64,000 nucleotides of DNA from Slackia heliotrinireducens DSM 20476 (GCF_000023885.1 NC_013165.1:1364001-1428000), one strand, 5' to 3'. Shown: positions 1 to 10,505, numbered from the stretch's first letter. The notes: a model not told the origin generated them from the letters alone. A program made the numbers and translations.

Positions 1-62
1 CAACGAACGGACAATACCCTCCGTCCCCGTCGTCCCGCCCGTCGTCCCGTCGTCCCGCAAAC
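1..62. repeat. Edge of a dispersed intergenic repeat
   Basis: The left edge holds CCGTCCCCGTCGTCCC-like sequence with repeated CGTCCCG units. The wording 'cggacaat..ctccgtcccc' recurs near 40.6 kb, so this is probably one member of the GGGAC/GTCCC repeat family found in other spacers of this window. It is cut by the window edge. Confidence 0.4.
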
Positions 63-77
63 GTCTCTCCGCGGAAG

Positions 78-1400
78 CTAGCTTGCCATGCGTACTTCCT
101 CCAGGTCAGAGCCGGCACTGGGGTCGTTGAACTTGCCTAAGTCCACGCAGCCTTCCTGCTTGGCCACAACTATGGTGCACACTGCGTCGCCCGTGATGTT
201 CACGGCGGTGCGGCACATGTCCAGAATTCGGTCGATGCCCATGATAAGCGCGATGCCCTCAAGCGGCAGGCCGATGGAATTGAACACCATGGACAGGGTG
301 ATCAGGCCGACCGACGGAACGCCTGCGGTGCCGATGGATGCCAGCGTGGCGGTTGCGATGACCGTGACGTACTCGACGGGGCCCAGCGGCACGCCGAACA
401 GCTGCGCCGTAAATATGACGGCCACGCCTTGCATAATGGCGGTGCCGTCCATGTTGATGGTCGCGCCCAGGGGAATGGTGAACGAAGATATGCGGCGGTC
501 GACGCCCATACGCTTCTCCAACGTCTCGATGTTCAGCGGGATGGTGGCGTTGGACGTTGCGGTCGAGAACGCGAACAGCATGACCGCCACGAACTTCTTC
601 ATGAATTTGAAGGGACTGACGCGGGCCAGCACGAACAGCAGGATCATGTAGGTCAAAAACAGCTGGCACGCCAGCGCGATAAGCACGCCCAATACGTATT
701 TGACCATGGGCAGAAACGCGCTGAACCCGATGTTGGCGAAGGTGCGTGACAGCAGGCAGAACACGCCGAAGGGTGCGACGTGCATGACCATGGAGGTCAT
801 CTGCATCATAATGTCGTTGAACTGCGTGAAGAACTTATGCACGGTTTCGACGCGGCGGCCCAGGATGGCCAGGATGATGCCCACGAACAGCGCGAAGAAG
901 ATGACGCACAGCATGTCGCCGTTGGCGGCTGCACCGATGGGGTTCTTCGGGATGATGTTCAGCAGCGTCTCGGCGATGGAGGTTTCGCTGGCGGTTGCCA
1001 GAGTGCTCGGGTCGCTGGATGCGATCGAGGACATGTCCACGCCGCGCCCGGGGTTGATGATATTGCCCACGGTCAGGGCGATCGAGATGGCCAGCGCGGT
1101 GGTGCACAAGTAGAACAGCAGGGTCTTCACTCCGACGGTGCCCAGCGTTTTCACGTCGCCGATGGCGGCGGCACCGCATACGATGGAGCAGAACACCAGG
1201 GGCACGACCAACATCTGCAGCAGGCGGATGAAACCTTGGCCGATAACGTAGAACACGCCGTCTACCAGCAGAGCGTCGCGTACGAACCCGCCGGGCATGA
1301 AGTAATGAATCAGCACGCCGCAGACAATGCCCAGGCCCAGCGAAATCAAAATGACGCTTGTCAGGCCAAGCTTCCTTTTCTTGGTTTCGGTCTCTGTCAT
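78..1400 (-). CDS. Dicarboxylate/amino acid:cation symporter (DAACS family)
   Basis: Cytoplasmic-membrane symporter of the GltP/DctA type, expected to import a dicarboxylate or acidic/neutral amino acid with Na+ or H+. The 440-residue length is normal for the family. Hydrophobic segments run through the whole protein, and the hallmark regions of the transport core are present: SSFTIPLGATINMDGTA at residues 305-321 (unwound helix containing NMDGT) and the Ser/Gly-rich SIGTAGVPS near 355-363. A good Shine-Dalgarno sequence (AGGAG) sits 6 bases before the ATG. The gene starts 9 bases after the reductase gene upstream and is probably co-transcribed with it. The exact substrate cannot be read from sequence. 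Confidence 0.93.
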   Translation of the reverse strand: MTETETKKRKLGLTSVILISLGLGIVCGVLIHYFMPGGFVRDALLVDGVFYVIGQGFIRLLQMLVVPLVFCSIVCGAAAIGDVKTLGTVGVKTLLFYLCTTALAISIALTVGNIINPGRGVDMSSIASSDPSTLATASETSIAETLLNIIPKNPIGAAANGDMLCVIFFALFVGIILAILGRRVETVHKFFTQFNDIMMQMTSMVMHVAPFGVFCLLSRTFANIGFSAFLPMVKYVLGVLIALACQLFLTYMILLFVLARVSPFKFMKKFVAVMLFAFSTATSNATIPLNIETLEKRMGVDRRISSFTIPLGATINMDGTAIMQGVAVIFTAQLFGVPLGPVEYVTVIATATLASIGTAGVPSVGLITLSMVFNSIGLPLEGIALIMGIDRILDMCRTAVNITGDAVCTIVVAKQEGCVDLGKFNDPSAGSDLEEVRMAS

Positions 1401-1409
1401 TGCTCACTC

Positions 1410-2267
1410 CTAACCTAAGAGTCTGTGGTTGCGCATATATTCTTCCAGGTCGTCTTTCCAAGAAGGCATCTTCGCAAGGCCGGTCAGACGGATCATCATG
1501 TTGTCCAGCTCCACGTGGAAAGCCTTGTCGGGATCGTAGGTGCCAACCATGTTGACGGTGGAGGCGCCTGCCAGTTCCAGCGCGCGTTTGATGAACTCGT
1601 ATCGGCTGCACAGCCCCTCGCAGGACAGATGGAAGGTGCCGTACTCTCCGGTCTCCATGATGGACATCAGCACCTTGCAGAAGGTATCGGAGCTGGTGGG
1701 GGAGCCGAACTGGTCGGCCGGTACTTCGATTTCCCTACCGGCTTTGGCATCGGCGATATGCATGCGCAAAAAATCGTCCTTCCGGGCGGTGTAAATCCAG
1801 GACGACCTCAGGATGACATGGCGCGGGTTAAGCTCGCGCACGAGCACTTCGCCCGCCTCTTTGGACTTTCCATACGTGAAAGAGGGGTTGGTGCGCTCGA
1901 ATTCGCTCAACGGCGCTGAGTTCGGCTTGGTGGAGCGGAACACGTCGTCCGTGGAGATCTGAATGATGGTGGCCCCCAGGTAATGGCTGGCCACGGCCAG
2001 ATTACGCGCGCCCAATGCGTTTACCCGATAGGCTTCGTCGGGGTTGGCCGCGCAGACGTCCTTGTCGGCGATGCCGGCGCAGTTGATGATGAATTCGGGT
2101 CGGTATGATTCTGCGAACGTGGTGACCATGTCAAGGTTGGTGACGTTCAGCTCCCTGTCCGTCGTGTGAATTGAGTAAGTGTCATGGTCAAGATGGTATT
2201 CGATGGACCGGCCAAGACGTCCCGTTGCACCCGCTATCCAAACCACGCGTTTCGGTCCGAACGTCAT
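1410..2267 (-). CDS. RmlD-like NAD(P)-dependent sugar-nucleotide reductase
   Basis: Extended short-chain dehydrogenase resembling dTDP-4-dehydrorhamnose reductase (RmlD). Visible features are an N-terminal Rossmann glycine motif GATGRLG (residues 13-19), the NCAG stretch typical of RmlD, and a catalytic YxxxK as YGKSK in mid-protein. Length of 285 residues fits the family. No other rhamnose-pathway genes (rmlA, B, C) are adjacent, so the substrate is open; the neighbour downstream is a symporter. RBS GAAAGGAGTGAACT precedes the ATG. Family call is firm, precise reaction is not. Confidence 0.85.
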   Translation of the reverse strand: MTFGPKRVVWIAGATGRLGRSIEYHLDHDTYSIHTTDRELNVTNLDMVTTFAESYRPEFIINCAGIADKDVCAANPDEAYRVNALGARNLAVASHYLGATIIQISTDDVFRSTKPNSAPLSEFERTNPSFTYGKSKEAGEVLVRELNPRHVILRSSWIYTARKDDFLRMHIADAKAGREIEVPADQFGSPTSSDTFCKVLMSIMETGEYGTFHLSCEGLCSRYEFIKRALELAGASTVNMVGTYDPDKAFHVELDNMMIRLTGLAKMPSWKDDLEEYMRNHRLLG

Positions 2268-2637
2268 AGTTCACTCCTTTCGGTCGATTGCCGCGTACGA
2301 GAAAACGCTGAGCGTCGCCTGACGGCTTGTATTAGGCCTATGTAGTGCTTGATAAGAGGCATCCTGCACGCGGGATTGCATACGATGTCATTCATGATAC
2401 ATGCAGATGCCTACATCAAAAGTAACAATGCAGCGACTTTTACCCCTGGCGGGACGTTGTAAATAGGGTAATGAACTGCAGAAACTCTACGCTAACAAAC
2501 GTTTTGCGAATTGCCCACGCATGACGAAGCCGGCATGCAAGCAGAACGGCATATGCATATTTGGGTCGAGTCTGCGTATACTCAAGATTTTGACTACAAT
2601 GGTCCAGTCATCGTTTCGGAAGAAGAAAGGTTTCGCC
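2268..2637. other. Divergent intergenic region with a possible promoter
   Basis: This spacer lies between the minus-strand reductase gene and the plus-strand small membrane protein. It is richer in A+T than its surroundings. A TATACT hexamer at 2577-2582 could be the -10 of the downstream gene, but no convincing -35 is seen. No coding sequence is supported here. Confidence 0.35.
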
Positions 2638-2958
2638 GTGGCAGATTACAATCAGCAGCAATACTATCAGCAGCCCCAGCCCCAGCCGCAGTACTATCAG
2701 CAGCCGCAACCCTACTACCAGCAGCCTGTCGAAGTGCCTGTCTCAACGGGCGATTGGATGCTCACCATGTTCCTGACGGCCATTCCTCTGGTAGGCTTTA
2801 TCCTGCTTCTGGTCTGGGCATTCGGCTCCACCACGCCGTTGTCCAAAAAGAACTGGGCCCGCGCGGGCCTCATCTGGTGGGTCATCGCCATGGTGCTCAG
2901 CATCCTCTTGACCGTGGCGCTCGGCATGCTCGGCTACTCGACCTACGAAACCGTCTAA
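2638..2958 (+). CDS. Small Gln/Tyr/Pro-rich membrane protein
   Basis: A protein of 106 residues. The GTG at 2638 is chosen because GAAGAAAGG lies 7 bases upstream; in-frame codons further upstream have no ribosome site. The N-terminal 35 residues are low complexity (repeats of YYQQPQPQ), followed by two membrane segments (near residues 42-64 and 77-100) separated by a short polar loop with KKNW. Such a proline/glutamine-rich cytosolic tail plus two helices resembles small DUF4870- or interferon-induced-transmembrane-like proteins of actinobacteria. No function can be assigned. Confidence 0.75.
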   Translation: MADYNQQQYYQQPQPQPQYYQQPQPYYQQPVEVPVSTGDWMLTMFLTAIPLVGFILLLVWAFGSTTPLSKKNWARAGLIWWVIAMVLSILLTVALGMLGYSTYETV

Positions 2959-3600
2959 TGGGACAATGGGGACCGGCACCTGGTCCCATTGTGTCAGTAG
3001 GGACGTTTCCTTCTGACTCATTTTTGCGCCACTGGGGACAGATCTGCGCCGGGACATAGGGGGCTCCGATGCCCCCAATGTCCTGCGCTATCGACAACCG
3101 CCGGAGGCGCCTGGGGTTGGCGTCTTAGGCGGTCCAAAAAATCGTCCGCACCCCGCCTTTGTCTCATTTTGGCAGGCGGGAATGCGGGCGCTATCCCTCC
3201 GCATCCCGCTCCTTAGCCCGGGACAAAGAGGACAGGCACCTTTGTCCCGTCGGCTCATTCTGCTCGGCGGGCGTGTAACTTTAACGCATCCCGCTCCTCG
3301 GTCCGAAAACCTCGTTTTCCGCCAGGAAAATCAAGTAGTGTACGACCTGCTTGAGCGTTAATTTCCAACCCCAAATACTGCAACGGTTTGACCAGGGGTT
3401 TTCTGAGAGGCATTCGCGAAGCGGCCGAAGCGCGGTGCCGATGCGGCTCCCAAGTCGTACATTACTTGTTTTTCTTGGTGCGAAAGCCCGTTTTGGGCTT
3501 GAGGAGCAGGCCGGAGCGGCGGGGGAGCGCCCCTGCCGGGGCATAGCGGGACAAAGGGCTCCGTCCCCAAAGTCCACCCCCATTCTGCCACCTATAAGCG
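2959..3600. repeat. Repeat-rich spacer (REP-like GGGAC family)
   Basis: About 640 bases without a supported gene. It contains several pieces of the dispersed repeat family: GTCAGTAGGGACGTTTCC near 2993, GGGGACAG near 3035, GGACAGGCACCTTTGTCC near 3229 and GGGACAAAGGGCTCCGTCCCC near 3548. Two imperfect repeats of GCATCCCGCTCC(T) occur near 3204 and 3286. Short open frames here are Arg/Pro-rich in all phases and look like noise. Confidence 0.6.
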
Positions 3601-3635
3601 ATTCTGATGCTCCCTTGTGAAAATCTTAACTGCTC

Positions 3636-3664
3636 TTCTATTGGTGCGTTTCGCAAGGTATAAT
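3636..3664 (+). promoter_or_regulatory. Promoter of the pyr operon
   Basis: A perfect -10 hexamer TATAAT lies at 3659-3664. The hexamer 17 bases upstream (TTCTAT, 3636-3641) is a poor -35. A start near 3671 would place the PyrR-binding hairpin at the very 5' end of the transcript, which fits the layout of known pyr leaders. Confidence 0.65.
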
Positions 3665-3671
3665 CAAGCGG

Positions 3672-4443
<772 letters not shown>

Positions 4444-4446
4444 CGA

Positions 4447-5391
4447 ATGGCCTTCGACCATAAGCACCTTATCGATATCACAGAGTATTCCGATACCGAT
4501 ATCATGACTATCCTGGAGACCGCCAAAGCGTTCTCGTCCGTGAACGAGCGCAAGATCAAGAAGGTCCCCACGCTCAAGGGCATCACCGTCGTGAACATGT
4601 TCAACGAGCCCTCGACCCGCACCCGCAGCTCCTTCGAGCTGGCTGAAAAGCGCCTGTCCGCCGACTGTCTGAACTTCGGCGGCTCGTCCACCTCCTCGGT
4701 CAAGGGCGAAAGCCTCATCGACACGGTGGAAACCCTGAACGCATACAAGATCGACGCCGTGGTCGTGCGCGACAAGCACGCAGGCGCCCCCTACATCGTC
4801 TCGCAGCACACCCCGGCTTCGGTCATCGACGCCGGCGACGGCAAGCACCAGCATCCCACCCAGGCGCTGCTGGACCTCTACACCATCTGGGAGCACAAGC
4901 AGGACTTCAAGGGCCTGAAGGTGGCCATCGTCGGCGACGTGGGGCATTCCCGCGTCTGCGGCTCTCTGGTCCCGGCCCTCAAGATCATGGGTGCCGAAGT
5001 CACCTTGGTCGCACCGGGCACCCTCATGCCGCCGCGCCCCGAGGTGCTGGGCGCCGACCACGCCACGCCCTATCTGGACGAGGTGCTGCCCGACATGGAC
5101 GTCGTGTACATGCTGCGCGTCCAGCGCGAACGCCTCGAAGGCGCGCCGTTCCCGAGCCTGACGGAATACCACGAGCTCTTCGGCCTGACCAAGAAGCGCG
5201 AGAAGCTCATGAAGCCCGACGCCATCATCTGCCACCCTGGCCCCATCAACCGCGGCGTCGAATTCGACAGCTACATGGCCGACCATCCGCAGCGTTCGGT
5301 CATCCTCGAACAGGTCTATGCAGGCATCTGCGTCCGCATGGCCGTCCTGTATCTGCTTTTGGGAGGTGCTGATAATGGCCTTAATTCTTAA
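4447..5391 (+). CDS. pyrB: Aspartate carbamoyltransferase, catalytic chain
   Basis: Second step of de novo pyrimidine synthesis: carbamoyl phosphate plus L-aspartate to N-carbamoylaspartate, in the cytosol. The 314-residue length is typical. The carbamoyl-phosphate-binding motif STRTR is at residues 56-60, and the aspartate-side motif HPGPINRG is near the C-terminus. No regulatory chain gene (pyrI) follows, so the enzyme is probably the unregulated or PyrC-associated type. The end overlaps the pyrC start by 17 bases, indicating tight translational coupling. Confidence 0.97.
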   Translation: MAFDHKHLIDITEYSDTDIMTILETAKAFSSVNERKIKKVPTLKGITVVNMFNEPSTRTRSSFELAEKRLSADCLNFGGSSTSSVKGESLIDTVETLNAYKIDAVVVRDKHAGAPYIVSQHTPASVIDAGDGKHQHPTQALLDLYTIWEHKQDFKGLKVAIVGDVGHSRVCGSLVPALKIMGAEVTLVAPGTLMPPRPEVLGADHATPYLDEVLPDMDVVYMLRVQRERLEGAPFPSLTEYHELFGLTKKREKLMKPDAIICHPGPINRGVEFDSYMADHPQRSVILEQVYAGICVRMAVLYLLLGGADNGLNS

Positions 5392-6667
5392 AAACGCCCA
5401 CATCGTCGACCCCGCTGCCCAGCTTGACGGTGTCGCCGACGTCCTTATCGAAGGCGGCATGATCGCCAAGGTTGCCGAAAACATCGAGGCGGAAGGTGCC
5501 GAGGTCCGCGACCTGACGGGCAAGTACCTCATTCCCGGCCTGGTTGACCTGCACGTTCACTTCCGCGATCCGGGTCTGGAGTATAAAGAAACCATCGAGA
5601 CCGGCTCTCGCGCGGCTGCCCACGGCGGATTCACCGACGTGTGCACCATGGCCAACACCGACCCCATCTGCGACACCGGCGCCACGGTTGCCTACCAGAT
5701 CGCCCGCGGCGAAGAGGCCGGCAAATGCCGCATCCATCCGGCGGGCTCGTGCACGAAGGGCCTGAAGGGCGAGATCATCTCCGAGATGGGCGATATGGTC
5801 GCAAACGGTGCCGTGGCCTTTACCGATGACGGCCGCGGTGTCCAGGACGCCGGCATGATGCGCCGCGTCATGGACTACGGCAAGATGTTCGACAAGGTGG
5901 TCATGAGCCACTGCCAGGACGAAGGCCTGGTGGGCGACGGCCAGATCAACGAGGGTGCCGTCTCCACGCGCCTCGGCCTTCTGGGCTGGCCCGCCGCCGG
6001 CGAGGAAATCCAGATCGGCCGCGACATCGCCATCGCCGAGCTCACAGGCTGTCCGCTGCACATCCAGCACATCACCACGGCCGCAGGTCTTGACATGGTT
6101 CGCCGCGCCAAGGCCAAGGGTCTGGAAGTGACCTGCGAAGTCACGCCGCACCACCTGTTCCTGAGCGAAGAGGACCTGGACGTCACCTACGACACCAACC
6201 TGAAGGTGAACCCGCCGCTGCGCACCAAGGAAGATTCCGCAGCGCTGCTGGAAGGCATCCTGGACGGCACCGTGGACTGCATCGTGACCGACCACGCACC
6301 CCATGCCGCCTGGGAGAAGGCCCGCGAGTTCGAGCTGGCGCCCTTCGGCATGACCGGCCTTGAGACCAGCCTGGCCCTCATCCTGACCAACCTGGTGGAC
6401 AAGGGCGTCATCGACTACGCCAAGATGGTGGAACTCATGTCCATCCGCCCGCGCGAGATCCTGCGCATCGCGCCTGTGAGCATCGCCGAGGGCAACGTGG
6501 CCGACATCACCGTGTTCGACCCCAATGCGGAATGGACCGTGACCGAGGACATCTTCGAGTCCAAGGCCGCCAATTCCGGCTTCTTGGGTGCGCAGCTCAA
6601 GGGCCGCGCGACCGACGTCTACCTGGCGGGCGTTCCCACCATGGTCGACGGAGTTGTAACCGACTAA
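5375..6667 (+). CDS. pyrC: Dihydroorotase
   Basis: Third pathway step: reversible cyclisation of N-carbamoylaspartate to dihydroorotate. Class I dihydroorotase of 430 residues with the metal-binding motif HVHFRDPG at residues 60-67 and the later metal-ligand region around DHAPH. The ATG at 5375 is chosen because GGGAGGTG lies just upstream, inside the pyrB 3' end; longer in-frame starts would only extend into pyrB. The amidohydrolase fold with a C-terminal KGRATDVYLAG strand is complete. Confidence 0.96.
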   Translation: MALILKNAHIVDPAAQLDGVADVLIEGGMIAKVAENIEAEGAEVRDLTGKYLIPGLVDLHVHFRDPGLEYKETIETGSRAAAHGGFTDVCTMANTDPICDTGATVAYQIARGEEAGKCRIHPAGSCTKGLKGEIISEMGDMVANGAVAFTDDGRGVQDAGMMRRVMDYGKMFDKVVMSHCQDEGLVGDGQINEGAVSTRLGLLGWPAAGEEIQIGRDIAIAELTGCPLHIQHITTAAGLDMVRRAKAKGLEVTCEVTPHHLFLSEEDLDVTYDTNLKVNPPLRTKEDSAALLEGILDGTVDCIVTDHAPHAAWEKAREFELAPFGMTGLETSLALILTNLVDKGVIDYAKMVELMSIRPREILRIAPVSIAEGNVADITVFDPNAEWTVTEDIFESKAANSGFLGAQLKGRATDVYLAGVPTMVDGVVTD

Positions 6668-6679
6668 TAGGAATTCATC

Positions 6680-7474
6680 ATGTGCATTACTCCGAATTCG
6701 GAGCACTTTGAGGAAAGGGCCCGGATCTGCTCCAACGAGCAGGTCGGGCCTGGCCTGTTCAAGATGGTGCTCCATTGCCCGCGCTCCGCGGCGGCCATCA
6801 AACCCGGCCAATTCATCCACATGCGCCTCGACGGCTTCGAGGCCCACATCCTGCGCCGTCCCTTCTCCGTGTACAAAGCCGACACGCAGGAAGGCACCAT
6901 GGACATCATCTACCAGGTGGTGGGCACGGGCTCGCAATGGATGACCGGACTTGAGCCCGGGCACACCGTATCCATCATGGCGGCGCTGGGCAACACCTGG
7001 CAGCCCGTGGACGGCAAGTTGCTGCTGGTCTGCGGCGGCGTTGGTGCGGCGCCCCTGTTCATGTTCGCGCAGCAGCTCAAGGCCGAAGGCCGCGACTTCG
7101 AGGTCATCCTGGGCGCGCGCACGGCCGACATGCTGGTCACGAAGGCCGACTACACGGCGCTTCTGGGCCGCGAGCCGATCATCGCCACCGACGACGGCAC
7201 CGAAGGGTTCTCCGGGTTCGCCACCGTGCCCATGCAGCAGCAGCTCGAAACGGGGGAGTACTCCGCGGTGTACTGCTGCGGGCCCGACCCGTTCATGCGC
7301 ATCGTGTCCGGCATCGTGGCCGACGCGGGCATCGACTGCTGGATCTCCGAGGAGAAGCGCATGGCCTGCGGCATCGGCGCGTGCCTGTCCTGCGTGGTGG
7401 AAACCGTGGACGGCAAGAAGCGCTCCTGCGTGGACGGCCCCGTTTTCAACGCGAAGGATGTGGTGTGGGCATGA
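6680..7474 (+). CDS. pyrK: Dihydroorotate dehydrogenase B, electron-transfer subunit
   Basis: FAD and [2Fe-2S] subunit that passes electrons from PyrD to NAD+. 264 residues. The FAD-binding motif RRPFSVY lies near residues 58-64, a GGVGAAPLF nucleotide-binding loop near 115, and a C-terminal four-cysteine cluster (CGIGACLSC followed by C at about 250) binds the iron-sulfur cluster. The stop overlaps the pyrD start in an ATGA arrangement, as expected for a stoichiometric PyrK-PyrD complex. Confidence 0.95.
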   Translation: MCITPNSEHFEERARICSNEQVGPGLFKMVLHCPRSAAAIKPGQFIHMRLDGFEAHILRRPFSVYKADTQEGTMDIIYQVVGTGSQWMTGLEPGHTVSIMAALGNTWQPVDGKLLLVCGGVGAAPLFMFAQQLKAEGRDFEVILGARTADMLVTKADYTALLGREPIIATDDGTEGFSGFATVPMQQQLETGEYSAVYCCGPDPFMRIVSGIVADAGIDCWISEEKRMACGIGACLSCVVETVDGKKRSCVDGPVFNAKDVVWA

Positions 7475-8385
7475 GTGTGAACATGCAAGTAAACCTGGGC
7501 GGGCTGGTCATGGCCAATCCGGTGACGGACGCTTCCGGCACCTTCGCTGCAGGTAGGGAATACGCCGATTTCGCGGATGTGTCCCGGATGGGCGCCATCA
7601 CCACCAAGGGCGTTTCGCTCAACGGGTGGGAAGGCAACGCCGCGCCCCGCATCGCCGAGACACCCAGCGGCATGCTGAACTCCATCGGATTGCAGAACCC
7701 TGGCGTCGCGCACCTGTGCGAGGTGGACCTGCCGTGGATCAAATCCATCGGTGTGCCGGCCATCGTCAACGTGTCCGGCCACAGCCTGGAGGAATACGTC
7801 GCTGTGGTCGAGGCTCTGGAGGCTGACGGCCAGGCGGACGCCTACGAGATCAACATCAGCTGCCCCAACGTGGATGCGGGCGGGCTCACCTTCGGCACGC
7901 ATGTGCCCAGCGTGGAGGCCGTTGTCGGCGCATGCCGAGCAGCCACGAAGCGCCCGATGATCGTCAAGCTGACGCCCAACGTGACCGACATCACCGAGAT
8001 CGCCCGAGCCGCCGAAGCATCCGGCGCCGACGCGCTTTCCATGATCAACACGCTTCTGGGCATGGCCATCGACGTGCGCACCCGCAAACCCGTGCTGTCC
8101 CGCGTGGTGGGCGGCCTTTCCGGCCCCGCGGTCAAGCCCGTCGCCCTGCGCATGGTGTGGCAGTGCCACAACGCGGTTTCCATCCCCATTTTGGGCATGG
8201 GTGGTATCATGACGGGTGAAGACGCCATCGAGTTCATGCTGGCCGGCGCCACCGCCATCGCCGTGGGCACTGCGAACTTCGTCAACCCAACGGCCGTCAC
8301 GGACGTGCTCGACGGCATGATTGCTTATTGCGAACAGAACGGCGTCGAAGATGTCAACGAATTGGTTGGAGGATTGCAATGCTAA
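7471..8385 (+). CDS. pyrD: Dihydroorotate dehydrogenase B, catalytic subunit
   Basis: Class 1B, NAD+-linked dihydroorotate dehydrogenase (dihydroorotate to orotate). 304 residues from the ATG that overlaps the pyrK stop. Features include the FMN barrel start [11 protein letters not shown]-like segment (here [11 protein letters not shown]), the active-site loop [10 protein letters not shown] with the class 1B cysteine, and the glycine-rich phosphate site [10 protein letters not shown] near residue 245. Its partner pyrK lies directly upstream, supporting the 1B assignment rather than a quinone-linked class 2 enzyme. Confidence 0.96.
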   Translation: MSVNMQVNLGGLVMANPVTDASGTFAAGREYADFADVSRMGAITTKGVSLNGWEGNAAPRIAETPSGMLNSIGLQNPGVAHLCEVDLPWIKSIGVPAIVNVSGHSLEEYVAVVEALEADGQADAYEINISCPNVDAGGLTFGTHVPSVEAVVGACRAATKRPMIVKLTPNVTDITEIARAAEASGADALSMINTLLGMAIDVRTRKPVLSRVVGGLSGPAVKPVALRMVWQCHNAVSIPILGMGGIMTGEDAIEFMLAGATAIAVGTANFVNPTAVTDVLDGMIAYCEQNGVEDVNELVGGLQC

Positions 8386-9089
8386 CCGTGTTCGATTCCG
8401 TACCGCGCTCGGACCGCATCATCGTGGCCCTGGACTGCGATCGTGCGGAGGCGCTGTCGCTGGCCAAACAGCTGCAGGGCAAGGCGAAATGGATGAAGGT
8501 CGGCATGACCCTGTATTACGCCGAAGGCCCCAACATCGTGGAAATCCTGGGGCTTCTGGGGTACAAGGTGTTTCTGGATCTGAAGTTCCACGACATCCCG
8601 CATCAGGTGGCGGGTGCCGCCGAGTCCGCCGTTTTGGCCGGTGCCGACATGATCACCATGCATGCCATCGGCGGCATGCAGATGATGGAAGCCGCCCAGA
8701 GGGCGGTGGACGAGTCCGGTTCCGACGCCGCAACGCTGGCCATCACGGTTCTGACCAGTATGGATGAGGAGCAGCTTCATCAGACCGGCGTGAACCGCAC
8801 CATCCCCGAGCAGGTGCAGGCGCTGGCAACACGTGCATCCGACGCAGGGCTTTCCGGCGTGGTGGCTTCGCCTCAGGAGGCGGGAATGCTGCGAAGGCTT
8901 CTGGGACCGGATGCATATATAGTTACGCCCGGCGTGCGTCCCGCAGGCGCCGACCGCGGCGATCAGAGCCGCGTGGCTACGCCGAAGGAGGCCTTCGACG
9001 CGGGAGCTTCCCACATCGTCATCGGCCGCCCCATCACTCAGGCCGAAGATCCTGTGGCGGCGTTCGAGGCCATCGCAGCCCAGCTATAG
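8379..9089 (+). CDS. pyrF: Orotidine 5'-phosphate decarboxylase
   Basis: Final step to UMP. 236 residues from the ATG overlapping the pyrD 3' end by 7 bases (GGAGG at 8368-8372 is the ribosome site). The catalytic motif DLKFHDIP is at about residue 64, and the C-terminal phosphate-binding region reads VTPGVRP followed by IVIGRPIT. This is the bacterial PyrF type I family. It closes the operon; pyrE (orotate phosphoribosyltransferase) and carAB are not in the window. Confidence 0.97.
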   Translation: MLTVFDSVPRSDRIIVALDCDRAEALSLAKQLQGKAKWMKVGMTLYYAEGPNIVEILGLLGYKVFLDLKFHDIPHQVAGAAESAVLAGADMITMHAIGGMQMMEAAQRAVDESGSDAATLAITVLTSMDEEQLHQTGVNRTIPEQVQALATRASDAGLSGVVASPQEAGMLRRLLGPDAYIVTPGVRPAGADRGDQSRVATPKEAFDAGASHIVIGRPITQAEDPVAAFEAIAAQL

Positions 9090-9099
9090 AACGGAGCCA

Positions 9100-9130
9100 A
9101 TGGCCGCAATTCGCTGACAATTGCGGCCAT
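9100..9130 (+). terminator. Terminator of the pyr operon
   Basis: A perfect 12-bp stem (ATGGCCGCAATT with AATTGCGGCCAT) with a 7-base loop follows pyrF by 10 bases. A weak run of T (CCCTTTT) comes several bases later. Confidence 0.75.
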
Positions 9131-9219
9131 ATCTGTCCCTTTTGCACCCATAACGCTATTAAAAGCACAGGTCAAGAGCCAATATAGTGCATATTTTTTG
9201 AAGCATTGCCCCGAATCGT

Positions 9220-9248
9220 TTGGGAAGTCGGGCAGCTTGTGCCATAAT
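9220..9248 (+). promoter_or_regulatory. Promoter upstream of mihF
   Basis: TTGGGA (9220-9225) and CATAAT (9243-9248) are separated by 17 bases. A second -10-like TTAGTAT lies about 20 bases further on. The start codon of mihF follows after about 65 bases. Confidence 0.5.
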
Positions 9249-9314
9249 GGCCTGCGTTGTGTTAGTATCCCTTCGCTGCTAAACCGAGCAGCGTTAAATC
9301 TAAAGGAGTGAAAA

Positions 9315-9623
9315 ATGGCAATTCCTCAACTGAGTGCTGAAGACCGCAAGGCCGCCCTCGAGAAGGCAAAGGCTGCCCGCACCAAGCGCGCCGAGATTCG
9401 CGAAGAGCTGAAGGCCGGCAAGCTGAGCCTCAAGGAAGTCCTGGACATGAAGGACGATCCCGTCATCGGCCGCATGAAGGTCTCCACCCTCATCGAGACC
9501 CTGCCTGGTTACGGCGAGGCCAAGACCGCTAAGATCATGGACGAGCTGAAGATCGCCGAATCCCGTCGCCTGAAGGGCCTCGGTGCTCGCCAGGAAGCTG
9601 CTCTCCTCGAGCGTCTTGCCTAG
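9315..9623 (+). CDS. mihF: Integration host factor, actinobacterial type (mIHF)
   Basis: Small nucleoid-associated DNA-binding protein of the actinobacterial mIHF family, unrelated in sequence to proteobacterial IHF. 102 residues. The C-terminal half holds the helix-two-turn-helix-like core with LPGYGEAKT near residues 57-65, which matches the DNA-contacting glycine-containing turn. AAAGGAGTG precedes the ATG. Its position directly before gmk and rpoZ is the conserved actinobacterial arrangement and supports the taxonomic reading of the window. Confidence 0.93.
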   Translation: MAIPQLSAEDRKAALEKAKAARTKRAEIREELKAGKLSLKEVLDMKDDPVIGRMKVSTLIETLPGYGEAKTAKIMDELKIAESRRLKGLGARQEAALLERLA

Positions 9624-9639
9624 TCTGTTGAGGTAACTC

Positions 9640-10212
9640 GTGCGCAAAGGGAACCTTTTCATCATTTCCGGACCTTCCGGAGCAGGTAAAGGTACTCTCG
9701 TGAATCTGGCCATGCACCGTGTAGGCGATGCATGGCTTTCCGTTTCTGCCACCACGCGCAAACCGCGCAAGGGGGAAGTGGACGGGCAGCACTACTTCTT
9801 CGTGTCCAACGATGAATTCGACGCCATGGTCGAACAGGACCGCCTGCTGGAGTGGGCACAGGTCCACGCCAACCGTTACGGCACTCCGCGGGAAACCGTT
9901 GAGCAGCACATTGCGGCTGGCAACCAGGTCATTCTGGAAATCGACGTCCAAGGCGCCCTGCAGGTCCGCGAGAAGATGCCTTCCGCAAAGCTGGTGTTCA
10001 TCGAGCCGCCGTCCATGGACGTGCTGGAAAGCCGCCTGCGCGGCCGCGGAACCGAAGCGGAGGACGTCATCGCCCTGCGGATGAAGAACGCGGAAACCGA
10101 GCTTGCGCTCAAAAACGAGTACGATATCAGTTTCATCAACGACGACCTCGACGAATGTGCCGATGCTCTGGTAGCATACATAGAGCAGTCGGCCGAAGAG
10201 AAGGACGAGTAA
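9640..10212 (+). CDS. gmk: Guanylate kinase
   Basis: Phosphorylates GMP to GDP with ATP. 190 residues starting at a GTG preceded by TGAGGT. The Walker A loop GPSGAGKGT is at residues 9-17, SATTRKPRKGEVDGQHY forms the GMP-binding segment, and the lid arginines occur in SRLRGRGTE. The gene ends two bases before the ATG of rpoZ, which suggests co-transcription. Confidence 0.96.
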   Translation: MRKGNLFIISGPSGAGKGTLVNLAMHRVGDAWLSVSATTRKPRKGEVDGQHYFFVSNDEFDAMVEQDRLLEWAQVHANRYGTPRETVEQHIAAGNQVILEIDVQGALQVREKMPSAKLVFIEPPSMDVLESRLRGRGTEAEDVIALRMKNAETELALKNEYDISFINDDLDECADALVAYIEQSAEEKDE

Positions 10213-10213
10213 C

Positions 10214-10474
10214 ATGACTATCATCGAGCCCAGCATTGACTCCCTGTTGGCGCAGACCGATAACGACAGCTTCCTGCTGTGCGCCATCGCCTCGAAGCGC
10301 GCCCACGACATCAACGACATGATGCGCGGCCAGCGCGAACGTGCCATTCAGCTTTCCAGCGCCGTGGAAATCGCCAAGGCAACCGACAAGAAGGCCCTTT
10401 CCATGGCCTTCGAGGAAGTTTCCCGCGGCGAGGTTTCCTACGACCCTGCCACCATCGACGCCAAGGTTCACTAA
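10214..10474 (+). CDS. rpoZ: RNA polymerase omega subunit
   Basis: Omega chain that helps fold and hold beta-prime in the core polymerase. 86 residues. The family core is visible as SFLLCAIASKRAHDIND near residues 19-35 with the invariant A..RA..I pattern. Gene order mihF-gmk-rpoZ is typical of actinobacteria. A strong hairpin terminator follows. Confidence 0.93.
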   Translation: MTIIEPSIDSLLAQTDNDSFLLCAIASKRAHDINDMMRGQRERAIQLSSAVEIAKATDKKALSMAFEEVSRGEVSYDPATIDAKVH

Positions 10475-10505
10475 ACCGTCGACGGTTGCTGAATAACAGG
10501 AATGC